Source: Eutypella sp. D-1
Taxonomy: Eukaryota > Ascomycota > Sordariomycetes > Xylariales > Diatrypaceae
DNA: 64,000 nt
Assembly: GCA_023313575.1 (NCBI GenBank)
Contig: JAJTTP010000024.1
Coordinates: forward strand, 1 to 64,000
Reading direction: 5' to 3'
Both the position numbers and the translations under genes were made by a program. Shown here one piece after another: positions 37,169 to 49,110 of this stretch (position 1 is the first letter of the stretch; the number at the start of each line of letters is the position of its first letter). The notes beneath the pieces were generated by a model. That model had not been told where the DNA came from. It made no database searches and saw only the letters and a list, made by a program, of their open reading frames with translations.

Positions 37169-37917
37169 TGTTACAGGTTTTGATCAAGAAACGACAGGGC
37201 TGGTGGCTCGTTCAGCGAGCCGTACTTGTAAGTGTACAGTAATATACTGATGTCTTCTCATTATGACGACGGCTGTGAGTGGAAGGGACTGTCGAATGGT
37301 CGAGACGTACGGTTAGAGGGAAGGCATTTTACGATCTTGGTTTGGGATCGCAAAGGCAATCGGTCGGGTTGATCTGACCAACGGGCGCTAGGTAACGGTC
37401 GGGCTGCAAATGTCACACGAATTCGAAGCGAGGGCTTGTCAGCATATGGTATTTAGACTCATGCAGTGATATCTGCAGTTATATGTGCATGCAGCAGGCG
37501 TTAGAACGCAGATAGCCAACCGTCACGTTTAACCGAGCCCGTTCTAGGCGACCTGTGGGAGCCCTCTGGGATAGGGAGAATAAAAGAATAACTACCCTAC
37601 TGGATGGCTGGGAGCCCTATTTATAGGGCGTACGAGCGCCCTCATATAGGGCCCGGTGAAGCGCCACAGGGATAAGCCCTAAAAGGGGGGTATCAGGTCC
37701 TTTTCCTAGCCGTGACACCAACTGACCTATATCGCGGCTACGACGGCTATAACAGAATATTCGAATGACGATACATACTAGCCATTCATCGTGTATATAA
37801 AGGACTTAATATCCTCACCCAGACTGATCGAGAGGAAAAAGCCAAAAGCCCTCGAGACCTAAGAATTATTAGTTGTTTTGATTCTGCTCCAAGCCTAAGA
37901 CATTTACCCTTGTAACA
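37169..37917 (+). repeat. Possible solo LTR (about 750 bp)
   Basis: Starts TGTTACAGG and ends CCTTGTAACA, so the ends are the inverted TGTTAC/GTAACA expected of LTRs. It contains a TATA-like GTATATAAAGG near 37794 and GC-rich hairpin strings (GGGAGCCC .. TATAGGGCG) near 37610-37650. No second copy is in the window and the 5-bp flanks (AGGGT and GCAAA) do not match, so this is tentative. Confidence 0.35.
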
Positions 37918-38549
37918 GCAAACGGAACCGGGCAGGAGAGTGGTATTCCAGTAGGCAGATGATAGGTCTTCTTAGCTATATCGAATCAAATAGACTGGGC
38001 AGCGTTAACAGGGCAGGGTTTTCAGTCGTATGGGCTGCTGTAACGGAATGGATGGATGTGTCGATCAGGTCTAGGTCGAATAGAAAGGCAAAATAGGTGT
38101 AGAAGCTACTAGGTTATCCCATGACTATCATCCAATGGGTCCCATGGGCTGGTAGGGATAACGATCGATCTTCGGGATGGATTGAATGAGCAAAGTGATC
38201 GCTGCGCCGCTATTACAAATGCCGTCAAGTTACAAACGTTGGTGGCTGTCGCACTAATACCGGGAACGTGACGGGAAGGGTCCTTTTAAACACTTGGTTC
38301 TCACAGCGATCCAAAGGGTTACTTCAGAGCCACGACCACAAGCATCGCGGTTCGGTGCTTCCGCAGTATCGATCTGATTTCGGGTGGCACATAACCAGAG
38401 GTTGTCCTTGCCGCTTAAAGGGTGATCTAAGGGTAATGTTAACTTGAATCAGGATAACATATATTTATAAAAAGGTTAAAAACTGTTTAAAATGCAAGAC
38501 GTTATAAAAAGCTAAAAGCTGATACCAAATATAATTAATAAGGGATAAA

Positions 38550-38815
38550 AAGAAAGAGAAAAGAAAAAAAATAAATATGAAGGAATCGATGGGGGTGGGG
38601 AACGGGTGCAAGTGGGAATCGAACCTTCATCGTCTATCCCAAATGTCCAACTACCTGAGGCTACAGTGTACATAAGGCTTACGCTCACAGGTAAAGGAGA
38701 ATCGCCCACCCCGACCCGATCAGTTAACGCAACCGACCAGGCCATGCGACCGTGTTGGTAGCTCACTTTTTTATTATTCTTTATATCCTTAATGCATAGG
38801 CGGGGCTAGGTGAAA
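38550..38815 (-). repeat. SINE-like repeat, copy 2, with perfect Pol III box B
   Basis: On the minus strand it runs from CCTAGCCCCGCC through GGCCTGGTCGGTT, CTGTGAGCGTAAGCC and TAGCCTCAGGTAGTTGG (box A-like) to GGTTCGATTCC (perfect box B), then a T-rich end. The stretch of about 70 bp ending at the box B resembles a tRNA, but its acceptor and T stems do not pair properly, so it is tRNA-derived rather than a working tRNA gene. Copy 1 is at 36690-36920. The ends are approximate. Confidence 0.45.
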
Positions 38816-40764
38816 AGGGTAGTCTAACAAGGGTACATACAGTAGATACTGTTTTCAGACAGGCCCTTAGGTACCTAGGTATTATTCTGCTTACCTAAGT
38901 ACTACCTGCCTCCGAGTACTTTGGACAAGTACTTAGGTATTACTATATAATGGTATTGACAGAACCTTAGGGCCTTAGTAAACCAACGTAACTACTTAGG
39001 TATTGAGTCAAGGTGCGCCATTGCAAGTAATTAGGAACTTGATACTACTTGCTGAACTGCTACTTAAATAGATATCTACATAAGCACCGGATGAAAGTAA
39101 ACTTAGCAACAACCCAGTGACACCCGACACACTCGTATGTTGCCGAGGGAAATCAATTAAGCATATCTCGTTTTATGTATGTGCCTTCCCAATATCCCCA
39201 GGCAGTTAGAGGCAGAGACCCAGAGTTCCGGTCCCACACCAGAGCAGAACCGGCTGGGTAGTACAACTGTGCAGCTAGATAATTTCTGCGCTGAGAAAAC
39301 GGAACCGGTTGTGATCATAACATCATCACGCCTGCATTACAAACATGCCATCCTCCATTTTTAACCGTGTAATGAGTGATGTATCTCCATAAATAAGCAA
39401 TGCCGGCTAGCTGGGCCATCTCTTCAAGAGACGGTATCAGGTACCCTGGATAAATACTGGGTACCTAATTCGTAGGTACTAATTTTTATCAGCCTTAGAT
39501 AGTTGATTAAAGTGAATGCAAAGTCGAGTTTGTAAGGTGGAAACCAATAGTATAACATAATTGGTGTAATAGTTCTGTCTTAAGTTGTAAGTTATCATGG
39601 TGGCAATAAAAGGTTTCTGCTGCACCCGCTTCTACCCCGCCCCTATACAGCGGGGATAGGCTTAACTGAGCGTAACCAATACGTACCAGTTGTCAAATGG
39701 AATAACAAGTAATAAAGCTGTATACATGTAGTAGAGTAAGTGTCCATCTACCTAGGTACCTACTTAGGTAGTAGATACTTAGAAAATGTACTCGTAAAAG
39801 GAGATACTAATTAGGTAAGCATCCTACCAAGGTAGCAAGCCAGATGCCTGAAAGTCTGCTTTGCTAAAATGAGGTACAGAATGTACCTAAGTATGTTCAT
39901 GGAAGAGAAGCTGCTCTAGTTCCGGGATATGTGGCTCAAACTATGTGTGTACAGCGCTTGTAATAATTCCATGCCATTTTGGCACCTGCCAAAATTTGGA
40001 CCTTCCATGGCATTGAATGGCTAGCCTACCAAACTAGGCTTGATATCTGCTATGTGATATCTCTGCTCTTGCTAATTGGGTAAATCTAAGAAAAGATCAT
40101 AGTATATCATCTTTAGCATGTGAATGATTTACAACTATGGGCATGTAGTAACGAGGACTTCGCATCCTCCCCCTTTTCTAACCAAAGCGGTTGACCTTGT
40201 ACTCCAGGTTAGAAGATGGGAGTCCTTTATAACTGCAACAGACAAGTTTAACACCGATCTACTATTCAGTGACGGAGGTAAAATAAAACAGAGAGTGCAG
40301 TACTGCTCATCCCTTGAAATTATTTGACGGGCACTCAATGCTCCGCCATGTAAGTACTTTCGATTTAGCCTCCTTCTTTCCAAATCGTAGTAGTGGCTAA
40401 TGTGTGAAAATTTTGAATAGCATGGAGAGGTGGGAGCTTTGTAGCACAATTAAAATTGCTCCTGCCCTAACTACACCTTCCGCTCCTTCCATTTATAACT
40501 TGTACTAATCACAGAGCGGAAAGTCACCTAGGTAATTGAAAGCTCACAACAATTAGAATTTTTAACCTAGAACATCACTGTACATTCAATTCCTTCCACC
40601 TCCAATACTCCCTTTTCACAATTACTGCAACTTTTGCATTCTTGTCATTTCAGGCCGTTCTGCTTCCGATCCATCACTCAGTGAAGACAATAGATACAAG
40701 GAGCCCCACAACTTAGCGATTATTTAGGACGAACTGTTAAAAAAGCAGCCGTCCTAGAGATGGG

Positions 40765-42165
40765 ATGGGGCGATCCAAGAAAAGCAGAGATCCCAAGGTC
40801 AGAGCGGCAAGGAGCAAACGCAGATGGCAGCTCAGACAGCAAAGACACGCTTTGATTGAGTTTACGAAAAAGCAAGCTGCCAATCTGGGACAAAAATACA
40901 GTGGCAGATACGAGGCTCTCGATTGCCAAACGGTACAAGTCACTATACCGACCCTACCAGTGAAACGCGAGGATCCTACTGTGCGGCTTGATTGGAAAGC
41001 CTCGATAGAGTTCGCGACGGAAGCATCAAATATCGTCGAAAAGAGGCTAGGAAATCGACTTGTCTTTTTCACTGACGGTTCTTGCGCTGAAAAGATCAAA
41101 ATAGGTGGCGCTGGAGTGACCTACAAACGTGTACCAGAATGTCCACAGGCAGGGACCGAAGTTCCTTGGGTTGACACTTCCATCGCCATAGGAAATATTT
41201 TCGAGGCTGGCGAGGCCGAGATGTTTGCGATCGCTACAGCACTTGAAATCGCAGCATCCGAGATTCATCAGCCTGTCGGTCAACCACACGAGTGGAAGGG
41301 CAATACTAAGCCCCATGTCTACATCTTCACTGACTCGTCAGTATGCCTGATCCGTATCAGTCAATTCTTGTTGACGGAACCAAAAGGGCGGGGCCACAAC
41401 AAATTTCTCCACCCAACCTTTGTTGATGCGATGCGGACTTTAGAGAGGCTTGTCCAGTCCCAAATTCCAGTCCGGCTAAACTGGGTGAAGGGACACGCCG
41501 AAGTCCCGGGTAACACACGCGCTGACCAGCTAGCCGGTCTAGGCAAACAGTGGTTCCGAGGAAGATCCTGGACAAAGGAACGTGGACAGCCCTATGCGAT
41601 TGAACGAGTGCCTGTTCAACCTGGTCAGCTTGACACTGATGAGGAGAAGAGAGAGGATGAGGAGAAGAGAGAGGATGAGGAGAAGAGAGAGGATGAGGAG
41701 AAGAGAGAGGATGAGGAGAAGAGAGAGGATGAGGAGAAGAGAGAGGATGAGGAGAAGAGAGAGGATGAGGAGAAGAGAGAGGATGAGGAGAAGAGAGAGG
41801 ATGAGGAGAAGAGAGAGGATGAGGAGAAGAGAGAGGATGAGGAGAAGAGAGAGGATGAGGAGAAGAGAGAGGATGAGGAGAAGAGAGAGGATGAGAAGAG
41901 AGAGGCTAATCAGCTTGACACCGGTGATAAGAAGAGAAAGGCCGGTGAGATGGAAGAGACTAAGCAACAAGAAGATCACCCGTCGAAGAAAGTCCTGCGA
42001 TGCATAACCCAGCCGACGCGCACCAGGTCTCGCGCAGATAAGTCCGACAAAGAAGTAGAGCCAGACGATCAAGAAGAGGCGGAGAAGGAGCAGAAACCAG
42101 CGGACAGCATGGATAAGCTATGGAGATGGGGGAGAATCTTCTGTCGAAATGCTGGCCCTGCATGA
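40765..42165 (+). CDS. Stand-alone RNase H domain protein with EEKRED repeats (paralogue 1)
   Basis: 466 residues, no intron. It has a type-1 RNase H fold with the four metal-binding carboxylates in place: D104 (FFTDGS), E152 (EAEMFAIATALE), D190 (IFTDSS) and D254 (GNTRADQLA), plus the WVKGH loop. It could cleave the RNA strand of RNA-DNA hybrids. A basic, R/K-rich N-terminus precedes it. After the domain come 14 perfect copies of a six-residue charged unit, then KKRKAGEMEE and a basic/acidic tail that looks like a nuclear localisation signal. No reverse transcriptase, gag or endonuclease adjoins it. Related proteins are encoded at 52924 and 55277. Such domains are known from LINE-type elements, so it may be a domesticated RNase H; the function is not known. 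Confidence 0.75.
   Translation: MGRSKKSRDPKVRAARSKRRWQLRQQRHALIEFTKKQAANLGQKYSGRYEALDCQTVQVTIPTLPVKREDPTVRLDWKASIEFATEASNIVEKRLGNRLVFFTDGSCAEKIKIGGAGVTYKRVPECPQAGTEVPWVDTSIAIGNIFEAGEAEMFAIATALEIAASEIHQPVGQPHEWKGNTKPHVYIFTDSSVCLIRISQFLLTEPKGRGHNKFLHPTFVDAMRTLERLVQSQIPVRLNWVKGHAEVPGNTRADQLAGLGKQWFRGRSWTKERGQPYAIERVPVQPGQLDTDEEKREDEEKREDEEKREDEEKREDEEKREDEEKREDEEKREDEEKREDEEKREDEEKREDEEKREDEEKREDEEKREDEEKREDEKREANQLDTGDKKRKAGEMEETKQQEDHPSKKVLRCITQPTRTRSRADKSDKEVEPDDQEEAEKEQKPADSMDKLWRWGRIFCRNAGPA
41638..41904 (+). repeat. Coding minisatellite: 18-bp unit, 14 full copies
   Basis: Unit GATGAGGAGAAGAGAGAG is repeated 14 times without visible change, then once in a 15-bp form. It encodes DEEKRE repeats in paralogue 1 and also leaves a second plus frame and an antisense frame open. 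The perfect identity suggests recent expansion. Confidence 0.95.
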
Positions 42166-45100
42166 ACGTCGCCACTACACTTGGGCGTATTACCCCTTGT
42201 CCCGAAAGACCGAAAGTTGCGCCACATCAAAGCAGTCTCTCCTCGCAACCGAATAAACCCAAAAACCTGTCAGATATTTTCGCAACGGCAACTACTCTGG
42301 AGCTACTGTGCTTGGAACGGATGTTGCATTAACCTCTGGTGCGTTTGGTGTAGTGTTTTGCATGAGATTCTCAGATGTTCTAACCAAGTTCTTGACAGCT
42401 CCTTACATTGCTGAAGATTCGAGTGTCAAGATTTATGTTGGCTGCGAAAGTGTCCTTATATCTACCCTTCTTGTCCAGCTCCGCGATCTCCCATAATTGC
42501 ACCAACAGACCCCGACATCTGTCCTGTCTAACCATCATTGACTGGATATATGGCCACCGCCATGAATGGATGAAACTATATACCACCGACATATGTCGGA
42601 ATAATACTGGAGAGGGGGTAGGGAGTGTATGGTTCAGAGCAAAGGGAGAACTATACCGCAGTATCACGGTGTGATGTATAAGTGTGTATTGGGCCCAGGA
42701 TCCGGGAGGTGGAATGTCGTCCAGCAATGTCCCCACCTAATCTTGGCAAAACATTGTTATTGGCCATTGGAATCACTTCCGGTCTTTGATCATCGGTCGC
42801 CAAGACGGGAGCTACTCAGCTAGTGGGACATGTTGGATGACGGTTGGACGAATTGATTGTGGGTAATCGTCCTTGTTGGGTAGGCACATTCGGCTCATGG
42901 TACAAGCAATGTCCCCACAATGACGAGAGTCGCAGTCCGCCCTATGTATTATGGACCGTGTGTAACTAGAAATCAACAGGCTCCACTCCTAAAAAGTCAA
43001 TTGTCTTGAGAGTGTTATTCACAGACCTATCGTCGCCTGAAACTCTCTTGCACGCCCCATCCAACTGGAACCTGAGGTCAAAACTTGGTAAGTGATTATA
43101 CGGGGACAGGTAGTATACAGTTTCGGGTAGCTTCGACTCTATTTGGCTTGCCTTGACGGCTGGCTGTATAGTGTGGCTGGTGGTGGTTTTGCTCATGGGT
43201 ACAGCCTTAGTTTCGACATTGGTGCCCCAATCTTCGTCACTCCGGTACGGTGAGTGCGGATAGCCTTGAAATGGGCTATGAATTGGTCTCGTTGGGTTTG
43301 GGGTCATGAATTTGATGGTGTCGTGGGGCCTGTTGTAGGCTTGAGAGTTGGAGTATTACCACTAAATATAGGGCAAAGGCGGCCCCTGGGTGACGCCTGC
43401 CGCCAAGCGACACTCTATTTTTGGGAATGGGCTGTGACTTAGTGCTTTGGAAGCTGATGCGTCGAAGATACATATAAAGCAACACATAGCCATTTGTCAT
43501 GAATTGTACGTAATTTTAAAGGCATGCCATGGTGCGCAATACAGTCATACTGTTAATCTACTTTTCAACGGTCCTTAGTTCGCTGAAAAGAAAGAAAGCA
43601 TGCGTACTAGAGTGTTCAATGGCGAACTTTTGACTTATGTACTTCGTATGCACATGAAATACCGCTATTGGCTTGCCTTTCGGCAACAGTAGGGCCGAAA
43701 TGGCGGTAGTCTCGGCACGGCGATATTCCTTTTTAAGAGCGCCGAATACCGCCATTGTTAGGGGGTTGCATTCACCTTACCAAACCCGCTAATACAATTC
43801 TCCCCAGAACATCCAGCGACGTTCTTTGGCATGCCGACGAAATTACGGGTTGAAGCCCCGCTATTAGTGCCCGGTCGCATTCGGTGCATGCGGCGATATT
43901 CCTCTTCAGGCCGCTCACTATATCAGTATTCGAAACATTCGCTACCAGTTTCGCACATGGTGAGGACGCTTTTAGAAGTTCGCGGTCCCTGCCAGTCCTA
44001 TCTCAGTTTATCTCGACATCGGATTTGGACTGAATGATCATAATAAGAAGTAGGAGGATTGGGGCGACAAAACATGTCGCGCCCGGGTGGGATGCGCGGC
44101 TACAACCTGTAAGTGGTTGCTTTGTTTATAAGTGTCACACGGAGGGACACTGTGGACCAGAACCTTGGCAGCGATCCCTGTTGGTCACGTGAGGACGGGT
44201 ATATCAATTGGGCCTGTGCGGGGTTGGGAGACTTCTCCTCTTTCCCTTCTTCTTCTTCTTTTCCCAAGGACCTTGGGACCATAACCGTTTATTATCAAAC
44301 GAATAGAAGTATCAAAGAATACAATATTCCAAGCCGGGATAGCCCTCCCACCTTGTGACAATAAGTGGTGCGAGTGAACGTGATTTCTCCTACTGATTTG
44401 GATATTTGACTTCCTTATCCACCTAGCTGTGCTTCATTCTTATAGTTAGATTTTCTGGACGGAGCAACTGGTCCTTTAAGCAATCACCATCTAGCCTTTC
44501 ATCTGAGCCGGAAAAGAAAGTCGTCGTACTAACTGGGATAGTGGGCCCCTATTACTGGTACCCTTTGCCAATATGTTGAAGAAAGTCACCATATACCACG
44601 TTGGCAATGTCGGCTTCATTGCCTTCATCGTCGCCTGTACGGTTTCGACCGACTAAAAATAGGATTTAGTAGACGTGCTTCCACGTTTATGAGAAAGGCA
44701 GGCTATCAGGTAGCGCAGAACCTTATAGTGCATCTCTAAGCAACGTAGATATGTGCTATATATCACAAGATACGAAGCCTCGTCTGAAGACAGAAAGATG
44801 GCTGCACTATGCTTATCAACCATGGTCACAGGTATACAGAGGGGTGGCGATTAGAGGCATATGCTGAGCAAGTCAGTGAAGGGCTCGCTTAATTAGGTGA
44901 AAGGTACGGTCCCCCCACCCCCCCCCCCCAGCCCCCCTCGGGGGGAATGATTTCATTATCGTGGTCGTTTTCGCTATGTGGATTTCCATCGGAAATAACA
45001 TGCGGTATGGACTTCAGGTGATGTGTGAAGTAAACGTTCAGTTATGCTATCATGTTGGTCCAGGTCGGCAAGTCGTGCAGTAGCGCTACATCATTCCTAG

Positions 45101-48003
45101 CCTCCTAGGTCGACGATGGTAAGATCATGTAGGCAGAAATTGCCTCCTCGCCGGCTACATCACAGGAGGACGTGGGTATTTTGGATGCCAGAAACTCATT
45201 ATAGCTGGTATCCGCGTGCGCAGTTGGGATGGAACCAGCAAATGCAGTGCTGCCAGACGATGTGACTGCTGGTAAATTAGACACGAGCAAATAATCGTAG
45301 CGGGAAGGGTGGGCTGCAGGATCCTGAGTTTGATTTGAGATTCGATCCTGGTCCTAGTCCTGGTTCTGGTTCTGATACTGAACAGAGACAGACGTGGGAA
45401 TGTGTACAGGGATCTCTGCATCAAGGCCGAATGCAGCCAGCACGGAAGGTTTCAAGGGAACATCCAAGTTCACTTAAACGTCAGACTCACCGTACATGTA
45501 GTAATCTGTACTATCCGGCGAAATCGACAATGAAGCCGGAGGTTGCGCCTGTTGGCGTCATATCCGTGTCGGCGGGCTGAAGGTGCATTCGGTGTGGGTC
45601 CGTTGACAGCGCCGGCAACTCTTCTGGTCGCCTTCTCAAGAGCACTTGAGTTTGGCCTGGTGATATCGATCGCACGCGCGCCTATTATGAACTTGGTACG
45701 GTCTAACGTCTATCATAATCCCGTCGTGGCTGCCTATGTTGAAAGAGCGTTTTTCGCTTTGACTGTTGTTTCAGCGAGAGTGACTAGACGGACTAACTTA
45801 ATTTTCTACGTGAACGGCGGCTTCCTTGCCTTGTGACCCTACGGGCTGAATTTGCTACCGGAGATACACAACTACTCGCAGATAATACCACCAGCCTGCA
45901 TTTGTCAATTCAGTCTTATCTCAGCAAGCTTAAGCCACCGCCGAAGCAGGGATCCAAGGCGGTTTATTGCCGCATACATCAGTATTCCATGGTTATTCAT
46001 TTCGTCAATTCGATTAATAAGCAGCCGGCTGGCTGCCCCCACCCCCTTCTTTTGCAAGAATAGGCGAGGCTCTTTCAGACCCGTCAAGGAATTGCGGGCG
46101 GGCGTTTTGCTAACCAACGTCGCAATAGCGTTCAGGCACTGGGAGCAACTCACGCCGACTGGTATTCATAAATTGCTCGAAGCAATATAGATGACGTAGC
46201 TCTTTTGCAACTATGGTATCCGTAGTCTGTGTGCACTTGCTACAGCGATGCTTTGGTGGGCGAGAGCATCCTGAAACGCGTCTTCCGCGCCGTAGCTGCC
46301 CTTGATGGGATCGCTAGATGATGCCGTGCAGGGACTAACAAGTGAGAAAGAAGTGAAGGCCGGACGGTATGTATCATCTTCAAAAGCGCCGACATTGGAC
46401 GATCTACGTGGGCTCTCTGAGGAGAGGGACAAGGAAGGACTAACTACCCGCTATTATAGGCCATGGGGAGCGCCACAGTGGCTTAGTAGACGCAGCCTCA
46501 AATGGGAGACTATTATCTGGTCGATATATCGACCGTGCCAGTAAGACTTCGTGGAAACTATCGGATAGAAACCTGGAACACCACAGGCGAAAATTCAAGT
46601 GGTTTTAACTACGTAAACTGTGTTCCTAGCTTGTATATATCTATAATCTTTATGTTTCTGTCGAATAAATCAGTTATTGATTTCTGTTTATGTACAATGG
46701 TTGCTGGTTGGTCGCTGATTAACTCTGAGCAAGCTTCAAATTCATCTTTTACATAAATTTTATAGCCCATCATACACAAGATGCCCCGAAAAAGCATTCT
46801 AAAACATCCGCACGGCTGCACCAAACCGATACGTGGACCTTCTCTCCGGCTTGTGACGCTCGGAAGCACTCACCCGAGGCAGACACCAGGTCGAGAGGAC
46901 GACCCATTGCAGGCAAGGCATTGGGCTGAGTATCATGTTACTAAGGAGAATGAAATGGAAGCTTGTGAGAGCGATATAGGGTGAAAGCCATTAATCTAGC
47001 CTTTGTTGAGAATAACATCGTCATTGAGAATGTAGTTACCGCAACTGGTTATTAAATAAATTATCATTATACATTCAAATGTGTGACAGTGCGGCTAAAT
47101 ATATGTACTAATACTGTCATTCTTAATATAAGCGCACCTTTTTGGTATATGGTAACCAAACGGCTTTTGCTACTTAGGAAAAGGGGCTAAATAACGAGGA
47201 TTCAATAGGGGTAATATGTCCCACAATAGACTACTAGTTAGGGTTTACATCCAACCTAAAGCTAGTCTTGAAATCAAGCCACATAGGATTTTACTTAATG
47301 ACTAGATCCATTTGGAGATAATAATATTGAAGGACACAAAATCGGAATTAGTGGAAGGTCGAGTGTACTATACCAGGTTTTCATTCTACTGCATTCCCCA
47401 CTGCACCGGTCATAACTCTTATATCCTGCTATGACGTGCTGGCGCATCTAGCTTGAGGTGATGTAATGGTGAGCTTGGGGTGTGGCTATGCATAAGATCT
47501 CACTATGCACAAAGGTTAAGTGGGCTAACTACGCCAGAAGTAGAAAACGCGTTGTTTGATCAGCGAGACCTTTGGGTTAGCGACCCTACGCCTTTCCGAT
47601 TGTTTATCTGATAGCAGGACGCTGTCTAATGATAAGCTTAACATGACTTCGGAGTTTGCTAGCGATTAATGAATAAACCCGCGAATCTACTTCCGTCACA
47701 TTGTCATGAACCCGATTTAGTCGGACTTTACCACAGTATCGCACATCGGCTTTAGGATTTTAGCGTCCGTGATGTAGAAACGGACAGACTGCTTACAAAA
47801 GGTATGGTGCGGGTGACTCATGCGCAAGTATTAATACGCCCCATCCGACACATCTGCTCTCAAGTTTCATACAGAAGGTTATTAACTCTCCCGGCAGATC
47901 TCATAATAACGTGAGTTTTTGCTTCGCATCTACGACCATCAACAGCACTATTTCGATCCCTCGAACATCCTGTGCGTGATTCAACCAGTGACATACCGTG
48001 GCA
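42166..48003. other. Gene-free stretch of 5.8 kb
   Basis: Many short frames on both strands, none with a known domain or workable splicing. It contains pyrimidine/C-rich runs (44909-44942) and an imperfect inverted repeat (AATGGCGGT/ACCGCCATT, about 43697-43755). It may be old repeat DNA or decayed genes. No RIP-like bias is obvious by eye. Confidence 0.4.
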
Positions 48004-49110
48004 ATGGCAGCAAAATACCCCCAGAGAAGTATTGGTGATGACCTGGTATCCGCGCAGGGCTTGGGATGCATGGGAATGAGCTATGCCTATAGCTCTGGCG
48101 GCTATGACGACGAGGAGTCTCTCAAGGTGTTGACCAGAGCCGCGGACCTGGGAATCAACTTCTGGGACACTAGCGACATGTACGGTCCTTTCACGAATGA
48201 GAAGTTGCTGGGAAGGTGGTTCAAGGAGACCGGTCGTCGGAACGAGATATTTCTTGCCACTAAGTTTGCGAATAAGTACGCCGATGGGAAGTTAACCGTC
48301 GACAACCGCCCCGAGTATGTGAAGCAATCGTGCAAGGACAGCCTTGAACGCCTGCAGACGGACCGCATCGACCTGTACTACGTTCATCGTATAGACCCGA
48401 CGGTCCCGATAGAGCACACCATCCAGGCGATGGTAGAGTTGAAGAACGAGGGCAAGATCCGTCACTTTGGTCTCTCAGAGTGTTCAGCGCGGACCCTGCG
48501 GAGAGCGTACAAAGTCCACCCCATCGCAGCAGCGCAGATGGAGTTCTCCCCTTTCGCCTTGGAGATCGAGTCGGAGCAGACGAACTTCCTCAAGACGGCC
48601 AGAGAGCTTGGGGTGAAGATCGTTGCGTACTCCCCCCTTGGTAGAGGGTTCATGACGGGCTCTATCAAAAGCCGGCAAGACTTCAGTGAGGATGACTCCA
48701 GACGGCTCCATCCGAGGTATTCGGAGGAGAACTTCGGTGACAACCTCAAGTTGGTAAACCTGCTGGCGACGATCGCCAAGGAAAAGGGCTGCACGCCTGG
48801 TCAACTGGGACTAGCGTGGGTTCTGGCTCAGGGGGACGGTAAGCTTTAAGCTCACCCGCTTTTAAATCAATACCACACAGACACGTGTAGAGGTCTAAAC
48901 TAACACTACTTAGATTTTATTCCTATTCCAGGAACGAAGCGCGTCAAGTATCTTGAGGAGAACGCCAAGGCTGTCGATGTGAAGTTATCTAAGGAAGACG
49001 ATAGGAGGATAAGGGATGCTATCGATAGTGTGGGCGGTTCGAAAGGCTCCAGGTACCCCCCGGCTTTGATGAGTTCCCTGTTTGGGGACAGTGCGGAACT
49101 TAACGCTTAG
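48004..49110 (+). CDS. Aldo-keto reductase
   Basis: NADP(H)-dependent reductase of carbonyl compounds, TIM-barrel AKR superfamily (AKR13/YakC-like). Exons 48004-48838 and 48914-49110 (75-bp intron), 343 residues. The catalytic tetrad is complete: D55 and Y60 (WDTSDMYG), K87 (ATKFAN) and H128 (YYVHRID). GLGCMGMSYAY, GLSECS, EFSPFALEIE and YSPLGRGFMTG are typical of the family. I place the acceptor at 48913 because it gives DFIPIPGTKRVKYLEEN, with the NADP-binding IPIPG motif. A second in-frame acceptor at 48931 would remove six residues including most of that motif. The substrate is unknown. It lies 490 bp before a P450 gene in the same direction. Confidence 0.88.

Larger units (their letters stand above)
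36311..40764. other. Gene-free stretch of 4.5 kb with short repeats
   Basis: No coding region is supported. It holds two SINE-like copies, a possible solo LTR (each listed separately) and many TACCTAGGTA-type palindromes between 38860 and 39900. A hairpin with arms TTTTGGCA/TGCCAAAA sits near 39977-39996. Confidence 0.45.

Noticed and set aside
38600..38680. tRNA gene on the minus strand
   Set aside because: Box B is perfect and a box A-like string precedes it, but acceptor and T stems do not pair and the surrounding sequence is repeated at 36.7 kb. It is better explained as a tRNA-derived repeat.
41539..42072. Antisense frame of 177 codons with LLILSL repeats
   Set aside because: It exists only because the 18-bp coding repeat has no stops in this frame.
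44060..44085. Short hairpin GGGCGACA .. TGTCGCGCCC as a second copy of the MITE end
   Set aside because: The arms are imperfect and lack the CAACCA part of the MITE terminal repeat, and no second end with a target duplication is found.
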